Source: Dyella ginsengisoli LA-4
GTDB taxonomy: Bacteria > Pseudomonadota > Gammaproteobacteria > Xanthomonadales > Rhodanobacteraceae
Direction: 5' to 3'
NCBI RefSeq assembly: GCF_000334915.1
Contig: NZ_AMSF01000013.1
Location: 62,001-126,000, forward strand
Length of the DNA: 64,000 nt
Every line of letters begins with the position of its first letter. Position 1 is the stretch's first letter. A program made the translations under genes and the position numbers. This document shows positions 8,828 to 17,776 of the stretch, one piece after another. Under the pieces are notes generated by a model. It saw nothing but the letters and a program-made list of their open reading frames with translations. It was not told the DNA's origin and did no database searches.

Positions 8828-9975
8828 TGTCCGCCACCACCGCCCTGGTCAATGGCCGCGTCATGGGTGAGCACGGCCCGCGCGACGGGCTCGCCGTGCT
8901 GCTGCGGGACGAACGCATCCTCGCCGTGTGCCCGGCCGACGACCCCCGCGTGGCTGCGGCGCAGCGGCACGATCTCGGCGGCCGGCTGCTGCTGCCCGGC
9001 TTCATCGACGTGCAGGTGAATGGCGGCGGCGGCCTGCTGTTCAACGACGCCCCCACGGTCGAGACACTGCGCGGCATCGCCGCGGCGCACCGGAAGTACG
9101 GCACCACCGGCCTGCTGCCCACCCTGATCACCGACACGCCGACGGTGATGGCCAACGCGCTGGATGCGGTGGACGCGGCGATCGAGCGGGGCGTGCCGGG
9201 CATCCTCGGCATCCATCTGGAAGGCCCGTTCCTTGCCGGCGCGCGCAAGGGCATTCACGACAGTGCGCTGTTCCGCCCGCTGGGCGAGGACGACCTGGCG
9301 CTGATCTGCAAGCCGAGGCTCGGCGTGGTGATGCTGACCCTGGCGCCGGAGTGCGTTTCCACCGACACCATCCGCCGGCTCAGCGAGGCCGGCGTGGTGG
9401 TGGTGGCCGGGCACACCGGTGCCGACTACGCCACCACCCGCGCCGCGCTCGACGCCGGCGTGCGCGGCTTCACCCACCTGTACAACGCGATGACCCCGCT
9501 GACCAGCCGCGAGCCCGGCGTGGTCGGCGCCGCGCTGGAGGACGCCGACAGCTGGTGCGGCCTGATCGTCGACGGCCATCACGTGCATCCGGCCAGCCTG
9601 CGCGTGGCGATCGCGGCGAAGGCCCGCGGCAAGAGCGTGCTGGTCACCGACGCGATGCCGCCGGTCGGCTCGGATCGGCCCGATTACGTGCTCAACGGCC
9701 AGACCATCGTGATGAAGGACGGCATCTGCCAGAGCGACGACGGCGTGCTGGCCGGCTCCGCGCTGGACATGGCCACCGGCGTGCGCAACCTGGTGCAGCT
9801 GGTCGGCCTGCCGCTGGCCGAGGCCTCGCGCATGGCCAGCGCCTATCCCGCCGACTGGATCGGGCTGGGCGCCACCCACGGGCGCATCGCGGCCGGCCAG
9901 CGCGCCGACCTGGTGCTGCTGGACGACGCGCTGACCGTGCAGGGCAGCTGGATCGGCGGCGCGTTCGCGGCCTGA
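8827..9975 (+). CDS. nagA: N-acetylglucosamine-6-phosphate deacetylase
   Basis: Removes acetate from GlcNAc-6-phosphate, the step before NagB-II. The 382-residue amidohydrolase barrel shows the metal and substrate motifs of Nag[15 protein letters not shown] near residue 60, GIHLEGPF (metal-ligand Glu) near 130, AGHTGA, THLYNAM and VDGHHVHP (His ligands), and VTDAMPPVG with the catalytic Asp. The ATG overlaps the nagB-II stop. It is the last gene of the nag series; after it comes 83 bases and then an unrelated exported phosphodiesterase. Confidence 0.95.
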   Translation: MSATTALVNGRVMGEHGPRDGLAVLLRDERILAVCPADDPRVAAAQRHDLGGRLLLPGFIDVQVNGGGGLLFNDAPTVETLRGIAAAHRKYGTTGLLPTLITDTPTVMANALDAVDAAIERGVPGILGIHLEGPFLAGARKGIHDSALFRPLGEDDLALICKPRLGVVMLTLAPECVSTDTIRRLSEAGVVVVAGHTGADYATTRAALDAGVRGFTHLYNAMTPLTSREPGVVGAALEDADSWCGLIVDGHHVHPASLRVAIAAKARGKSVLVTDAMPPVGSDRPDYVLNGQTIVMKDGICQSDDGVLAGSALDMATGVRNLVQLVGLPLAEASRMASAYPADWIGLGATHGRIAAGQRADLVLLDDALTVQGSWIGGAFAA

Positions 9976-10058
9976 GCGCCACTGCCACGGGACTGCAACC
10001 GGGGCGATGCGATCATCCGTAGTCCATCGCGTCGCCACCGTTGCATCGAGGTCCCCGC

Positions 10059-12029
10059 ATGTCCCTGCTCCGTCGCCTGGCCGCCCCGCTGCTCGGCCTT
10101 GCCGCTCTGTGCGGCACGGTCCACGCCGCGCCCGCCGCGCACCACCGCGTCATCGTGTTCGTGTGGGATGGGATGCGTCCCGACGCGATCAATGCCGAGG
10201 ACACGCCGAACCTGCTGGCGCTGTCGCAGCGCGGGGTGTTCTTCACCGACAACCACTCGACCTACCCGACCTTCACCATGGCGAACGCGTCGAGCTTTGC
10301 CACCGGCGCGTTTCCCGGCCCGATCGGCTTCTACGGCAACAGCTTCTGGGCGCCCGGCGGCGACGGCCTGAACGCGAGGGGCAAGGCGGCGGACTTCCAG
10401 AACCCGATCTACACCGAGGATTACGCGGTGCTGCGCGACCTCGACCGGCTCGAGCACGGCGAGCTGCTGCAGGTGCCGACGCTGCTGGCCACCGCGCACC
10501 GGGCCGGGCTGACCACCGCGGTGATCGGCAAGTCCGGCCCGGCCTTCCTGCAGGACTACAAGCTGCCGGACCAGGGTGGCGACAACGTGCTGCTGGACGA
10601 GAACACCGTGCTGCCGCTGCGCTTCGCCAAGGAGCTGCAGCGCGCCGGCTACCCGCTGCCGGCGAACACGATCCACGCCTATGCACCGTCGCAGCTGCAG
10701 CTGGCCGCGGACAACGGCGCGCCCACTGCGCCGGGCAAGCTCGCCACCCTGCGCGACGGCGTCACCTCCGACGCCACCGCCGGCGGCGAGACCACGCCCG
10801 GGCCGGCCAACGCCTGGATGATGCAGGTCTATCTCGACGAGGTGCTGCCCAAGCACCGGCCGGACATCAGCGTCGTCTGGCTGCGCAATCCCGACACCAC
10901 CCAGCACCAGTACGGCGTGGGTTCGCCCGAGTTCCACCGCGCGCTGCAGGCGCAGGACGAACTGCTGGGCCGGCTGCAGGCGAAGCTGCGCGCGCTGGGC
11001 ATGGCCGACGACACCGACCTGGTGGTGGTGTCCGACCACGGCCACAGCAACGTGGCCGGTCCGGCCGACCTGTTCCCGCTGCGCACGATCAACGACGGCC
11101 GCGTCGGCGGACGCGACCCGGAGTGGGGCTACTCGGTCTCCGGCAGCCTGCGCATGGCCGACGACCTCACCCGTGCCGGCTTCCACGCCTACGACGGCCA
11201 GGGCTGCACCTACGCGCCGGTGATGAGCGGCATCCGCGCCGACGGCACCCGCCTGCACCCGACCCGCTACGACGACGACGGCAGCATCTGCGGCAAGCCG
11301 GGTCCGTACACCACGCCCAGCTACAAGGTGCCCGACGAGCTGCCGGCCGACGCAGTGGTGATCGCGCCGAACGACGGCACCGACTACTACTACGTGCCCT
11401 CGCACGACCCGGCGCTGGTGCGGCGGCTGGTGCGCTTCCTGCAGTCGCGCGCGGTGGTCAACACGGTCTTCGTCGCGCGTCGCTACGGCGCCCTGCCCGG
11501 CACGCTGCCGGCCGAAGCGGTGCACCTGGGCAACGCGAAGCGCGGACCGGACGTGATCATCAGCTACGCCTGGGATGCCCACGCCGTCGTGCAGGGCTTC
11601 CGCGGCACCGAGGTCGGCACGGTATCGACCGAGCGCGGCCAGCACGGCAGCTTCAGCCCGATCGACGTGCACAACACGCTGGTGGCCAGCGGCCCGGACT
11701 TCCGGCAGGCGATGCGCGATCCGCTGCCCAGCGGCAACGTCGACCTGGCGCCGACGCTGGCCGCGGTGCTCGGCCTGACCCTGCCGACCGCGCAGGGACG
11801 CGTGCTGCACGAGGCGCTTTCCGGTTCGCTGGCGCGACCGGTATCGGACTACACGGTGGCGCCCGCCGCGATCCGCCCGGCGACGGCGGCGACCGGGCTG
11901 AAGACGGTGCGCATCGACGGCGCGCCGCTGCCGGCCACCCGTTTCAGCTTCACCGTGAAGCAGAAGGTGCTGCGCTTCGACGGCCGCCGCTGGACCTACT
12001 TCGACCAGGCCGCGGCGGATCGCCACTGA
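10059..12029 (+). CDS. Exported type I phosphodiesterase/nucleotide pyrophosphatase family protein
   Basis: Alkaline-phosphatase-fold hydrolase of 656 residues. A signal peptide (MSLLRRLAAPLLGLAALCGT...HAAPA) indicates export. Metal and nucleophile motifs are visible: VFVWDGMRPD (first metal Asp), STYPTFTMAN (Thr nucleophile region), and VVSDHGHS and GQHGSF (second metal ligands). ATG at 10059 is chosen because GAGG lies seven bases upstream and the signal peptide starts directly after it; an upstream in-frame TTG at 10041 lacks support. Likely substrates are nucleotide or phosphodiester compounds, but specificity cannot be read from sequence. Confidence 0.85.
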   Translation: MSLLRRLAAPLLGLAALCGTVHAAPAAHHRVIVFVWDGMRPDAINAEDTPNLLALSQRGVFFTDNHSTYPTFTMANASSFATGAFPGPIGFYGNSFWAPGGDGLNARGKAADFQNPIYTEDYAVLRDLDRLEHGELLQVPTLLATAHRAGLTTAVIGKSGPAFLQDYKLPDQGGDNVLLDENTVLPLRFAKELQRAGYPLPANTIHAYAPSQLQLAADNGAPTAPGKLATLRDGVTSDATAGGETTPGPANAWMMQVYLDEVLPKHRPDISVVWLRNPDTTQHQYGVGSPEFHRALQAQDELLGRLQAKLRALGMADDTDLVVVSDHGHSNVAGPADLFPLRTINDGRVGGRDPEWGYSVSGSLRMADDLTRAGFHAYDGQGCTYAPVMSGIRADGTRLHPTRYDDDGSICGKPGPYTTPSYKVPDELPADAVVIAPNDGTDYYYVPSHDPALVRRLVRFLQSRAVVNTVFVARRYGALPGTLPAEAVHLGNAKRGPDVIISYAWDAHAVVQGFRGTEVGTVSTERGQHGSFSPIDVHNTLVASGPDFRQAMRDPLPSGNVDLAPTLAAVLGLTLPTAQGRVLHEALSGSLARPVSDYTVAPAAIRPATAATGLKTVRIDGAPLPATRFSFTVKQKVLRFDGRRWTYFDQAAADRH

Positions 12030-12047
12030 GCCGGTCCGGCGACCGCC

Positions 12048-13787
12048 TCACTGGTAGACGTGCAGGCGGTCGAAGATCCAGGCGTGGTACGAGGCCAGCA
12101 GCGCGGGCTGGGCGCAGTCGGTGTACAGGCCGCCGCAGCGGTCGCGCAGCGCGGTCTCGGCCGCGAAGTACGGATCGGCCGGCAGGCCGGCGGCCTGCAG
12201 CACCATGCTGGGCAGGAACGCGATGTCCAGCACCGGATAGCGCGGCAACAGCGGCGGATCGGCCAGGTTGCTCTTGAGCATGTAGTAGGTGAGGTAGTCC
12301 CGCTTGGCGTCCAGCGCCGGCGGCACGCCGGCCGGCAGCGTGCGCGCGAGGTCGCGGATCAGCCCGCCGAAGGCTGGCTGGTGGTCGCCGAAGCTGAGCA
12401 GCACGGTCGGCTGCGCGCGGCCGAGGAAGTGCCCCTCCAGCCCGCGCATGGCCCGGTCCGAGGCCTGCAGCCGGGCCAGGTAGGTGTCGAAGTTGAGCGC
12501 CGCCGGCGCCGGCAGGTCGTGCAGCAGGCCGCGGTTGTACGGCGGCGGCAGCGAGGACAGCGGATGCAGGTCGTGCGGGCCGTGCTGGGCCAGCGTGAGG
12601 ATCATCATGAACACCGGGCGGCCCGGCCGCTTCAGCTCGCCGTAGACCTTCCACGCGGCGTCGAAGATCTGCGCGTCGCTGCTCTTCCACGCCACCAGGC
12701 CGAGGTCGTTGACGTCGTAGAAGCGGTCGAAGCCGTAGTCGCGGTAAGCGTTGCGGCCGTTGATGAAGCCGCCGGCGGTCGGATAGATCGCCACCGTGAG
12801 GTAGCCCAGCCGCTGCAGCTGGCGCGGCAGCGTGTCGCGCACCCGCGGCGCCAGCACGTACGGCGCGTACATGCCGCCGGGTCCGAAGATGCTCTGCGGC
12901 AGCCCGGTCAGCGAGGCGAACTCGCTCACCCAGGTGCCGCCGCCGAAGGTATGCACGCGCAACGCACCGTTGGCGCGGGTGCGCGCGTCGGGACGGAACA
13001 TGCCGACCCGGCACGGCGGCAGGTTGCAGGCGGCGAAGCCGGAAGGGTCGAAGGTGCTCTCCTCCAGCACCTGCACGATGTCGGGATACCCCGCGGCCCC
13101 GGCCGGGGTGGCCGGACGCACGCCCGCCGCGGTGGCGGCCCATTGGCGCTCGGCCTGCGCGTCGCCCGAACGCGGCGGCAGGTGGATGTCGTCGTCCTCG
13201 AGGTTGACGAAGAAGTTGGTCAGCTGGGCCGGATCGGACAACTTCTCCCACGCGTTCCGTCGGTGCGCCGCGGCGAACGGCCCGTCCGGCGCCAGCACCA
13301 CGTGCATCGCCAGCACGCCGACGGCCACGCCCAGCAGGCGGGTGGCCAGCGCACGGCGCGGCGCGAGCGCACGATCCACCGGACGCTCGCGCCGCCACAG
13401 CCACACCGCCAGCAGCGGCAGGCCCAGCACGACGGCGACGGCACCCAGCAGCAGCGGCGGGTAGTGCTCCAGCGTCTCCAGCAGGCTGGCTCGCACGAAA
13501 TAGACGAAATCCGCCGGCATCAGCGACGAGTCGAGGTAGCGCAGCTTGAACTGGCCCAGCACCTTCAGCAGCACGAACGCGCCGCCGCCGAACAGCAGCG
13601 CCAGTGCCGGCCGCGCGGTGGCGGCCAGCAGGATCGCGGCGGTGGCCAGCATCACCGACAGCACGAACAGGCGTTCGCCGGCGGCCGGCTCCTGCCCCGC
13701 GGTCCAGATCACGCAGGCGACGAAGCCGGCAAGCACCAGCCAGCGCCACCACGAGGGCGGCGGCGCGCGGACATCGGACGTTGGCAT
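12048..13787 (-). CDS. Membrane sulfatase-fold protein, LTA synthase/phosphoglycerol transferase-like
   Basis: Inner-membrane enzyme of 579 residues. Several hydrophobic segments lie in the first ~170 residues, then a periplasmic alkaline-phosphatase-fold domain with LEESTFDPSGF (metal Glu), GGGTWVSEFASLTG (Thr nucleophile region), and SFGDHQPAF (metal Asp-His), as in LtaS/MdoB/EptA relatives. Such enzymes transfer phosphoglycerol or related groups to glycans or lipids. The ATG at 13787 follows AGGGGTGG; longer in-frame versions add a low-complexity Arg/Gly stretch with no support. It is divergent from the cpdB-like gene across a Pho-box-like region and convergent with the phosphodiesterase, 18 bases away. 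Confidence 0.82.
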   Translation of the reverse strand: MPTSDVRAPPPSWWRWLVLAGFVACVIWTAGQEPAAGERLFVLSVMLATAAILLAATARPALALLFGGGAFVLLKVLGQFKLRYLDSSLMPADFVYFVRASLLETLEHYPPLLLGAVAVVLGLPLLAVWLWRRERPVDRALAPRRALATRLLGVAVGVLAMHVVLAPDGPFAAAHRRNAWEKLSDPAQLTNFFVNLEDDDIHLPPRSGDAQAERQWAATAAGVRPATPAGAAGYPDIVQVLEESTFDPSGFAACNLPPCRVGMFRPDARTRANGALRVHTFGGGTWVSEFASLTGLPQSIFGPGGMYAPYVLAPRVRDTLPRQLQRLGYLTVAIYPTAGGFINGRNAYRDYGFDRFYDVNDLGLVAWKSSDAQIFDAAWKVYGELKRPGRPVFMMILTLAQHGPHDLHPLSSLPPPYNRGLLHDLPAPAALNFDTYLARLQASDRAMRGLEGHFLGRAQPTVLLSFGDHQPAFGGLIRDLARTLPAGVPPALDAKRDYLTYYMLKSNLADPPLLPRYPVLDIAFLPSMVLQAAGLPADPYFAAETALRDRCGGLYTDCAQPALLASYHAWIFDRLHVYQ

Positions 13788-13817
13788 CGATCCACCCCTG
13801 TGCGGACCATGATTGAT

Positions 13818-13846
13818 CGTGACGCGGATGTTACGGCCACATGACG
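13818..13846 (-). promoter_or_regulatory. Possible Pho box: three 11-bp-spaced GTCA-type repeats
   Basis: On the minus strand CGTCATG, CGTAACA and CGTCACG begin exactly 11 bases apart (plus-strand blocks 13840-13846, 13829-13835, 13818-13824). PhoB sites are 7-base repeats with 4-base spacers, the same period. The blocks are 31-59 bases upstream of the sulfatase-fold gene. Match to the CTGTCAT consensus is imperfect outside the GTCA core. Confidence 0.4.
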
Positions 13847-13926
13847 GGCGCTGCCGCGTGCCATCCGCGCCCCCTTTGCCGGCCGTTCGGCGACCCGCCC
13901 GTGGGCCGTCGGTCACGCCGATCTGC

Positions 13927-13932
13927 TAGGTT
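13927..13932 (+). promoter_or_regulatory. Possible -10 element of the cpdB-like gene
   Basis: TAGGTT fits the TANNNT form 31 bases upstream of the start. No convincing -35 is visible. Confidence 0.35.
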
Positions 13933-13963
13933 TCGCCTCCCCGCCCGCCAACGGCCCCGCCCC

Positions 13964-15982
13964 ATGCGTCCATCCCGTCCCGCCCCCACCGCCTCCTTCG
14001 CCCTGGCCGCGCTCGGCGCCGCCCTGCTCGCCGGCTGCAGCCAGCTCGGCCTGCGCCCCGCCCCGCTTCCGGACGGCGCGCGGGCCGACGTCGCCGTGCT
14101 GGAGACCACCGACATCCACTCCAACCTGCTCGGCTACGACTACTACAAGGAAAAGGCCGACCCGACGCTGGGCTACGAGCGCACCGTCACGCTGATCCGC
14201 CAGGCGCGGCGGGAATTTCCCAACACCTTCCTGTTCGACGACGGCGACACCATCCAGGGCAGCGTGCTGGCCGATTACCAGGCCCTGGCCAAACCGGTGA
14301 CCTGCGACCAGGAGCTGGCGGTCTACCGCGCGATGGACGCGGTGGGCTACGACGGCGGCACCGCCGGCAACCACGAGTTCAACTACGGCCTGGGCTTCCT
14401 GTCGCAGGTCACCGGCACGCCGATGAACGTGGACGGCGGCACGCACAAGCGTTGCGCCGGCCCGCATTTCCCGCTGGTGCTGTCCAACGTGTACAGCGCT
14501 CGCGACGGCCAGCCGATCTTCAAGCCGTGGACCGTGGTCACCAAGACCATCGAGGCCTACACCCCCGACGGCAGCCGGATCGAGGTGCCGCTGAAGGTGG
14601 GCATCATCGGCTTCACCCCGCCGCCGATCCTGGACTGGGACAAGCAGAAGCTCCAGGGCAAGGTCACCGTCAGCGGCGTGGTCGAGGCGGCCAGGAAGTA
14701 CCTGCCGCAGCTCGAGGCCGCGCATCCCGATCTGGTGGTGGCGATCCTGCACGGCGGGCTGGACACCCATCCCTACACGAACCGGATGGAGAACGGCGGC
14801 TGGTACCTGGCCGGCGTGCCGGGCATCGACGCGCTGCTGCTGGGCCACTCGCACACCGAGTTCCCCGGGCCGCACTACGCCGGCATGCAGGACGTCGATG
14901 CCACGCGCGGCTTCGTGCGCGGCGTGCCGGCGGTGATGGGCGGGTTCTTCGGCAAGGACCTGGGCGTGATCAAGCTGGCGCTGGTGCGCCGTGACGGGCG
15001 GTGGGTGGTCGACAAGGCCGACAGCCACAGCGAAGTTCGGCCGATCTGCCAGCCCGCCGCCAGGGGCAAGGCGCCGGACTGCGTCACCCCCGATCCCGCG
15101 ATCGCCCCGCTGGTGGCCAGGGTGCACGAGGCCGCCATCGCCTACGTCAACACGCCGATCGGCGACACCACGGTCCGGCTCAGCAGCTACTTCGCCGACG
15201 AGGGCAACATGACCGCACTGGCGCCGATCAACGCGGCGCAGGCCGACTACGTGCGCCATGAGCTGCCCAAGACCCACCCGGAGCTGGCCGGGGTCCCGGT
15301 GCTGTCGGCCGCGGCGGCATTCCGCACCGGCTTCGGCGGTCCGGACGACTACACCGACGTCGCGCCCGGCCCGCTGACCCTGCGCAACGCGGCGGACCTC
15401 TACTTCTACCCCAACACCCTCGCCGCCGTGAAAACCGACGGGGCCGGCCTGAAGGCCTGGCTGGAGCAGTCGGCCCGCCGCTTCAACCGCATCGACCCGA
15501 CCAAGGCCGGCCCGCAGGCGCTGATCAACCCGCACTACGTGGGCTACAACTTCGACCAGATCCAGGGTGGCATCGCCTACACCATCGACCTCACGAAGCC
15601 CGCCGGCCAGCGCATCACCTCGCTGACCTACCACGGCAAGCCGGTCACCCCGGACCAGCCGTTCATCGTGGCCACCAACAACTACCGCGCCAACGGGGGC
15701 GGCCGCTTCCCCGGCCTGGATGGCAGCGGCATCGTGCTGGCCTCGCCCGACGGCGCCCGCGAGATCCTGGCCCGCTGGATCGAACACAAGCAGCACCTGG
15801 GACCGGGCGACCTGGAGCCGACCTCCTGGCACTTCGCCCCGCTGCAGACCCGCGGCCCGGTGGTGTTCAAGGGCGCCGCCGGCAAGCAGGCCGTGGCCGC
15901 CGCAGCCGGCCTGACCGGCATCCGCCAGCTCGCCGACCACGGCGACGGCACCGCGACCTATGCGATCGACCTGTCGCCATGA
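13964..15982 (+). CDS. cpdB: 2',3'-cyclic-nucleotide 2'-phosphodiesterase/3'-nucleotidase (CpdB-like lipoprotein)
   Basis: Two-domain metallophosphoesterase of 672 residues acting outside the cytoplasm on cyclic and 3'-nucleotides. The N-terminus is a lipoprotein signal (ALLAGCS). The calcineurin-type domain shows ETTDIHSNL, FDDGDTIQGS, AGNHEFNYG and LLGHSHTEFPG; the C-terminal nucleotidase domain carries the substrate-binding YFYPNTL and NNYRANGGG motifs. ATG at 13964 is chosen because the lipobox lies 26 residues later; upstream in-frame starts add an Arg/Pro-rich stretch. It would release phosphate and nucleosides for uptake, consistent with the neighbouring phosphoesterases. Confidence 0.92.
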   Translation: MRPSRPAPTASFALAALGAALLAGCSQLGLRPAPLPDGARADVAVLETTDIHSNLLGYDYYKEKADPTLGYERTVTLIRQARREFPNTFLFDDGDTIQGSVLADYQALAKPVTCDQELAVYRAMDAVGYDGGTAGNHEFNYGLGFLSQVTGTPMNVDGGTHKRCAGPHFPLVLSNVYSARDGQPIFKPWTVVTKTIEAYTPDGSRIEVPLKVGIIGFTPPPILDWDKQKLQGKVTVSGVVEAARKYLPQLEAAHPDLVVAILHGGLDTHPYTNRMENGGWYLAGVPGIDALLLGHSHTEFPGPHYAGMQDVDATRGFVRGVPAVMGGFFGKDLGVIKLALVRRDGRWVVDKADSHSEVRPICQPAARGKAPDCVTPDPAIAPLVARVHEAAIAYVNTPIGDTTVRLSSYFADEGNMTALAPINAAQADYVRHELPKTHPELAGVPVLSAAAAFRTGFGGPDDYTDVAPGPLTLRNAADLYFYPNTLAAVKTDGAGLKAWLEQSARRFNRIDPTKAGPQALINPHYVGYNFDQIQGGIAYTIDLTKPAGQRITSLTYHGKPVTPDQPFIVATNNYRANGGGRFPGLDGSGIVLASPDGAREILARWIEHKQHLGPGDLEPTSWHFAPLQTRGPVVFKGAAGKQAVAAAAGLTGIRQLADHGDGTATYAIDLSP

Positions 15983-16027
15983 AATCGGGGTAGGGGGGTA
16001 GGGCGCCTCGGACGTTGAACGAGGTGT

Positions 16028-16055
16028 GGGCCGGATGCCGACCGGCAACCGGCCC
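16028..16055. other. Strong hairpin downstream of cpdB
   Basis: GGGCCGG and CCGGCCC arms enclose TGCCG and CGGCA, giving a 12-bp stem with one A-A mismatch and a two-base loop. No T-run follows directly. It may act with the hairpin at 16090 as a 3' end or be a structured element. Confidence 0.45.
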
Positions 16056-16089
16056 GGATGCCCCCCGCGCATGGAGAGCGGCCCAAAGA

Positions 16090-16120
16090 CTTCCGCATGG
16101 ACGCGGAAGCACTTTTATTT
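16090..16120 (+). terminator. Terminator between cpdB and the sigma factor gene
   Basis: CTTCCGC, six-base loop, GCGGAAG form a 7-bp stem followed by CACTTTTATTT. It separates the cpdB transcript from the ECF sigma factor gene. Confidence 0.6.
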
Positions 16121-16191
16121 CGTTAGCCACAAGCCGCGGCGGTTGCGATATCGTGACGACTGTTTCCCTGGTCAATACACGGTGTCGCGGC

Positions 16192-16758
16192 ATGGCCCTG
16201 GGTCCGGCCGGCCCGAAGCGAACACTCGCGCAGGCCGATGATGCAAACGAGTTCGAAGGCTTCGTGCGATCGCAGCGCGACGGACTCGTGCGCTTCCTGC
16301 AACGCCGGACCCGTTCGGCCGACGATGCCGAGGACCTGGCCCAGGAAAGCCTGACGCGGCTGATCCGCTATCGCGGCTACGCACCGGATACCTGGTCCGG
16401 CCTGCTCTACCGGATCGCGGTGAATGCGCTGCACGATCGCGGCCGGCGTGCGGCCAGCCGTTTCGATGCCCAGCACGTGAGCCTGGACGAAGAGACGGTC
16501 GAACTGGCCACGAGCGAGCCGTCGCACGAGCAGCGCACCGCTTCCGAACAGCAGCTCGCCGCCTTGCAGCGCGCATTGCTGCGCCTGCCCGACCGCTGTC
16601 GCCAGATCTACCTGCTCAACCGGATCGAAGGAATGAGTTACACCGAAATCGCCGAACACTGCGGGATCAGCGTGAAGGCGGTGGAGAAACACATCAGCCG
16701 GGCCCTGCGCCTGCTGCGCGAGCGCCTGGGCGCATATCACACGGAGGTCAGGCCATGA
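16192..16758 (+). CDS. ECF sigma factor, FecI-like
   Basis: Extracytoplasmic-function sigma factor of 188 residues. Region 2 spans about residues 20-85 (DAEDLAQESLTRL, then YRIAVNALHDRGRR) and region 4 about 130-180 (LPDRCRQIYLLNRIEGMSY, then a helix-turn-helix EIAEHCGISVKAVEKH), both typical of FecI. ATG at 16192 fits the usual length; a GTG at 16153 in the same frame is possible, and neither has a strong ribosome site. It overlaps the FecR gene by four bases (ATGA) and is followed by an STN-type TonB receptor, so it should direct transcription of the receptor in response to an outer-membrane signal. Confidence 0.9.
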   Translation: MALGPAGPKRTLAQADDANEFEGFVRSQRDGLVRFLQRRTRSADDAEDLAQESLTRLIRYRGYAPDTWSGLLYRIAVNALHDRGRRAASRFDAQHVSLDEETVELATSEPSHEQRTASEQQLAALQRALLRLPDRCRQIYLLNRIEGMSYTEIAEHCGISVKAVEKHISRALRLLRERLGAYHTEVRP

Positions 16759-17771
16759 ACCGGCGAGCAACGGAACACGCAACCCCCGACGTCCCCAGCA
16801 GTGCCGAGGACTGGCTGGCCCGGCTGCATTCGCCGGCCCGCAGCCCGCAGGACGAGGACGCCTTCGAGCGCTGGCGATCGGCCGACCCCGACCACGCTGC
16901 CGCCTACGCGGAGGTGGAGTACCTGCACCGCAATGCCGCGCTGCTCGGCGGCGACCCGATGCTGCGCGCGGTGGCGCGCGCCGCGCGACGCGACTTCAGC
17001 CGGCGCCGCGCAGCCCGGCCACCCCGGCGCGCCTGGTGGCTGGCCGCCGGCATCGCCGCCAGCCTGCTGCTTGCGGTCAGCGTCGTGCAGATCATGACCG
17101 ACCGCCCGGACCTGGGCGGCCAGACCTACGCCGCCGGCGTCGGCCTGCCTCGCGCGATCACCCTCGCGGACGGCACCGAAGTGGCGCTGGATGCGGATAC
17201 CAGCCTGGTCGCGCGCTTCGATGGCCACCGGCGCGAAGTGATCCTCCGCAATGGCCGCGCCCAGTTCCACGTGGCGCATGACCCCGCCCGCCCGTTCATG
17301 GTGGTGGTCGACGGCAACCTGGTCCGCGATATCGGCACCACGTTCCAGGTCAGCCGCAGCGCCGACGGCGTCACTGTCGGTCTGCTGGAAGGCCGCGTCT
17401 CGGTCAGCCGCGATGCGGTGGGACATGCCTGGATCAGCGACCTCAAGCCCGCCGAGCAGGTGCACATCGACGCCAGTGGGCAGGCCGGCCCGGTCACCCC
17501 GCTGGACGTGGACGCAGCGCGCGGCTGGACCCGGGGCGAGTTCACTTTCAGCGAGCAGCGCCTGGACGAGCTGCTGCGGGCCATGAACCGTTACTCGCAA
17601 ACCCAGCTGCGCCTGGGCGATCCGTCGCTGGCCGGGCTCAGGGTCAGCGGCCGTTTCCACGCAGGCGATCAGCAGGCGCTGGCCGAGGCGCTCGCCCAGG
17701 GCTGGAAGCTGCGCGCAGTGCGCACCGGTGCAAAGGAACTCACCCTGCTGCCGCCTGCCGAGGCACGCTGA
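16755..17771 (+). CDS. FecR-family anti-sigma/transmembrane signal transducer
   Basis: Inner-membrane regulator of 338 residues that relays a signal from the TonB receptor to the adjacent sigma factor. A cytoplasmic N-terminal domain (about 1-90, with WRSADPDHAAAYAEVE typical of FecR) precedes one membrane segment (93-114), then the periplasmic FecR domain (about 125-225) and a C-terminal STN-like domain (about 255-330, FTFSEQRLDELLRAMNRYS). It overlaps the sigma gene by ATGA and ends five bases before the receptor start, a single transcription unit. Confidence 0.92.
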   Translation: MNRRATEHATPDVPSSAEDWLARLHSPARSPQDEDAFERWRSADPDHAAAYAEVEYLHRNAALLGGDPMLRAVARAARRDFSRRRAARPPRRAWWLAAGIAASLLLAVSVVQIMTDRPDLGGQTYAAGVGLPRAITLADGTEVALDADTSLVARFDGHRREVILRNGRAQFHVAHDPARPFMVVVDGNLVRDIGTTFQVSRSADGVTVGLLEGRVSVSRDAVGHAWISDLKPAEQVHIDASGQAGPVTPLDVDAARGWTRGEFTFSEQRLDELLRAMNRYSQTQLRLGDPSLAGLRVSGRFHAGDQQALAEALAQGWKLRAVRTGAKELTLLPPAEAR

Positions 17772-17776
17772 ACGGC

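Noticed and set aside
8821-8830. Frameshift fusion of nagB-II and nagA
   Set aside because: TGATG is an ordinary one-base stop/start overlap; both proteins are complete.
12060-13844. Open frame of 594 codons antisense to the sulfatase-fold gene
   Set aside because: Shadow frame rich in Arg/Gln/Val; the opposite strand encodes conserved catalytic motifs.
16015-16191. Longer start of the ECF sigma factor (TTG at 16015)
   Set aside because: It would cover the cpdB terminator hairpins and encodes no sigma-factor sequence.
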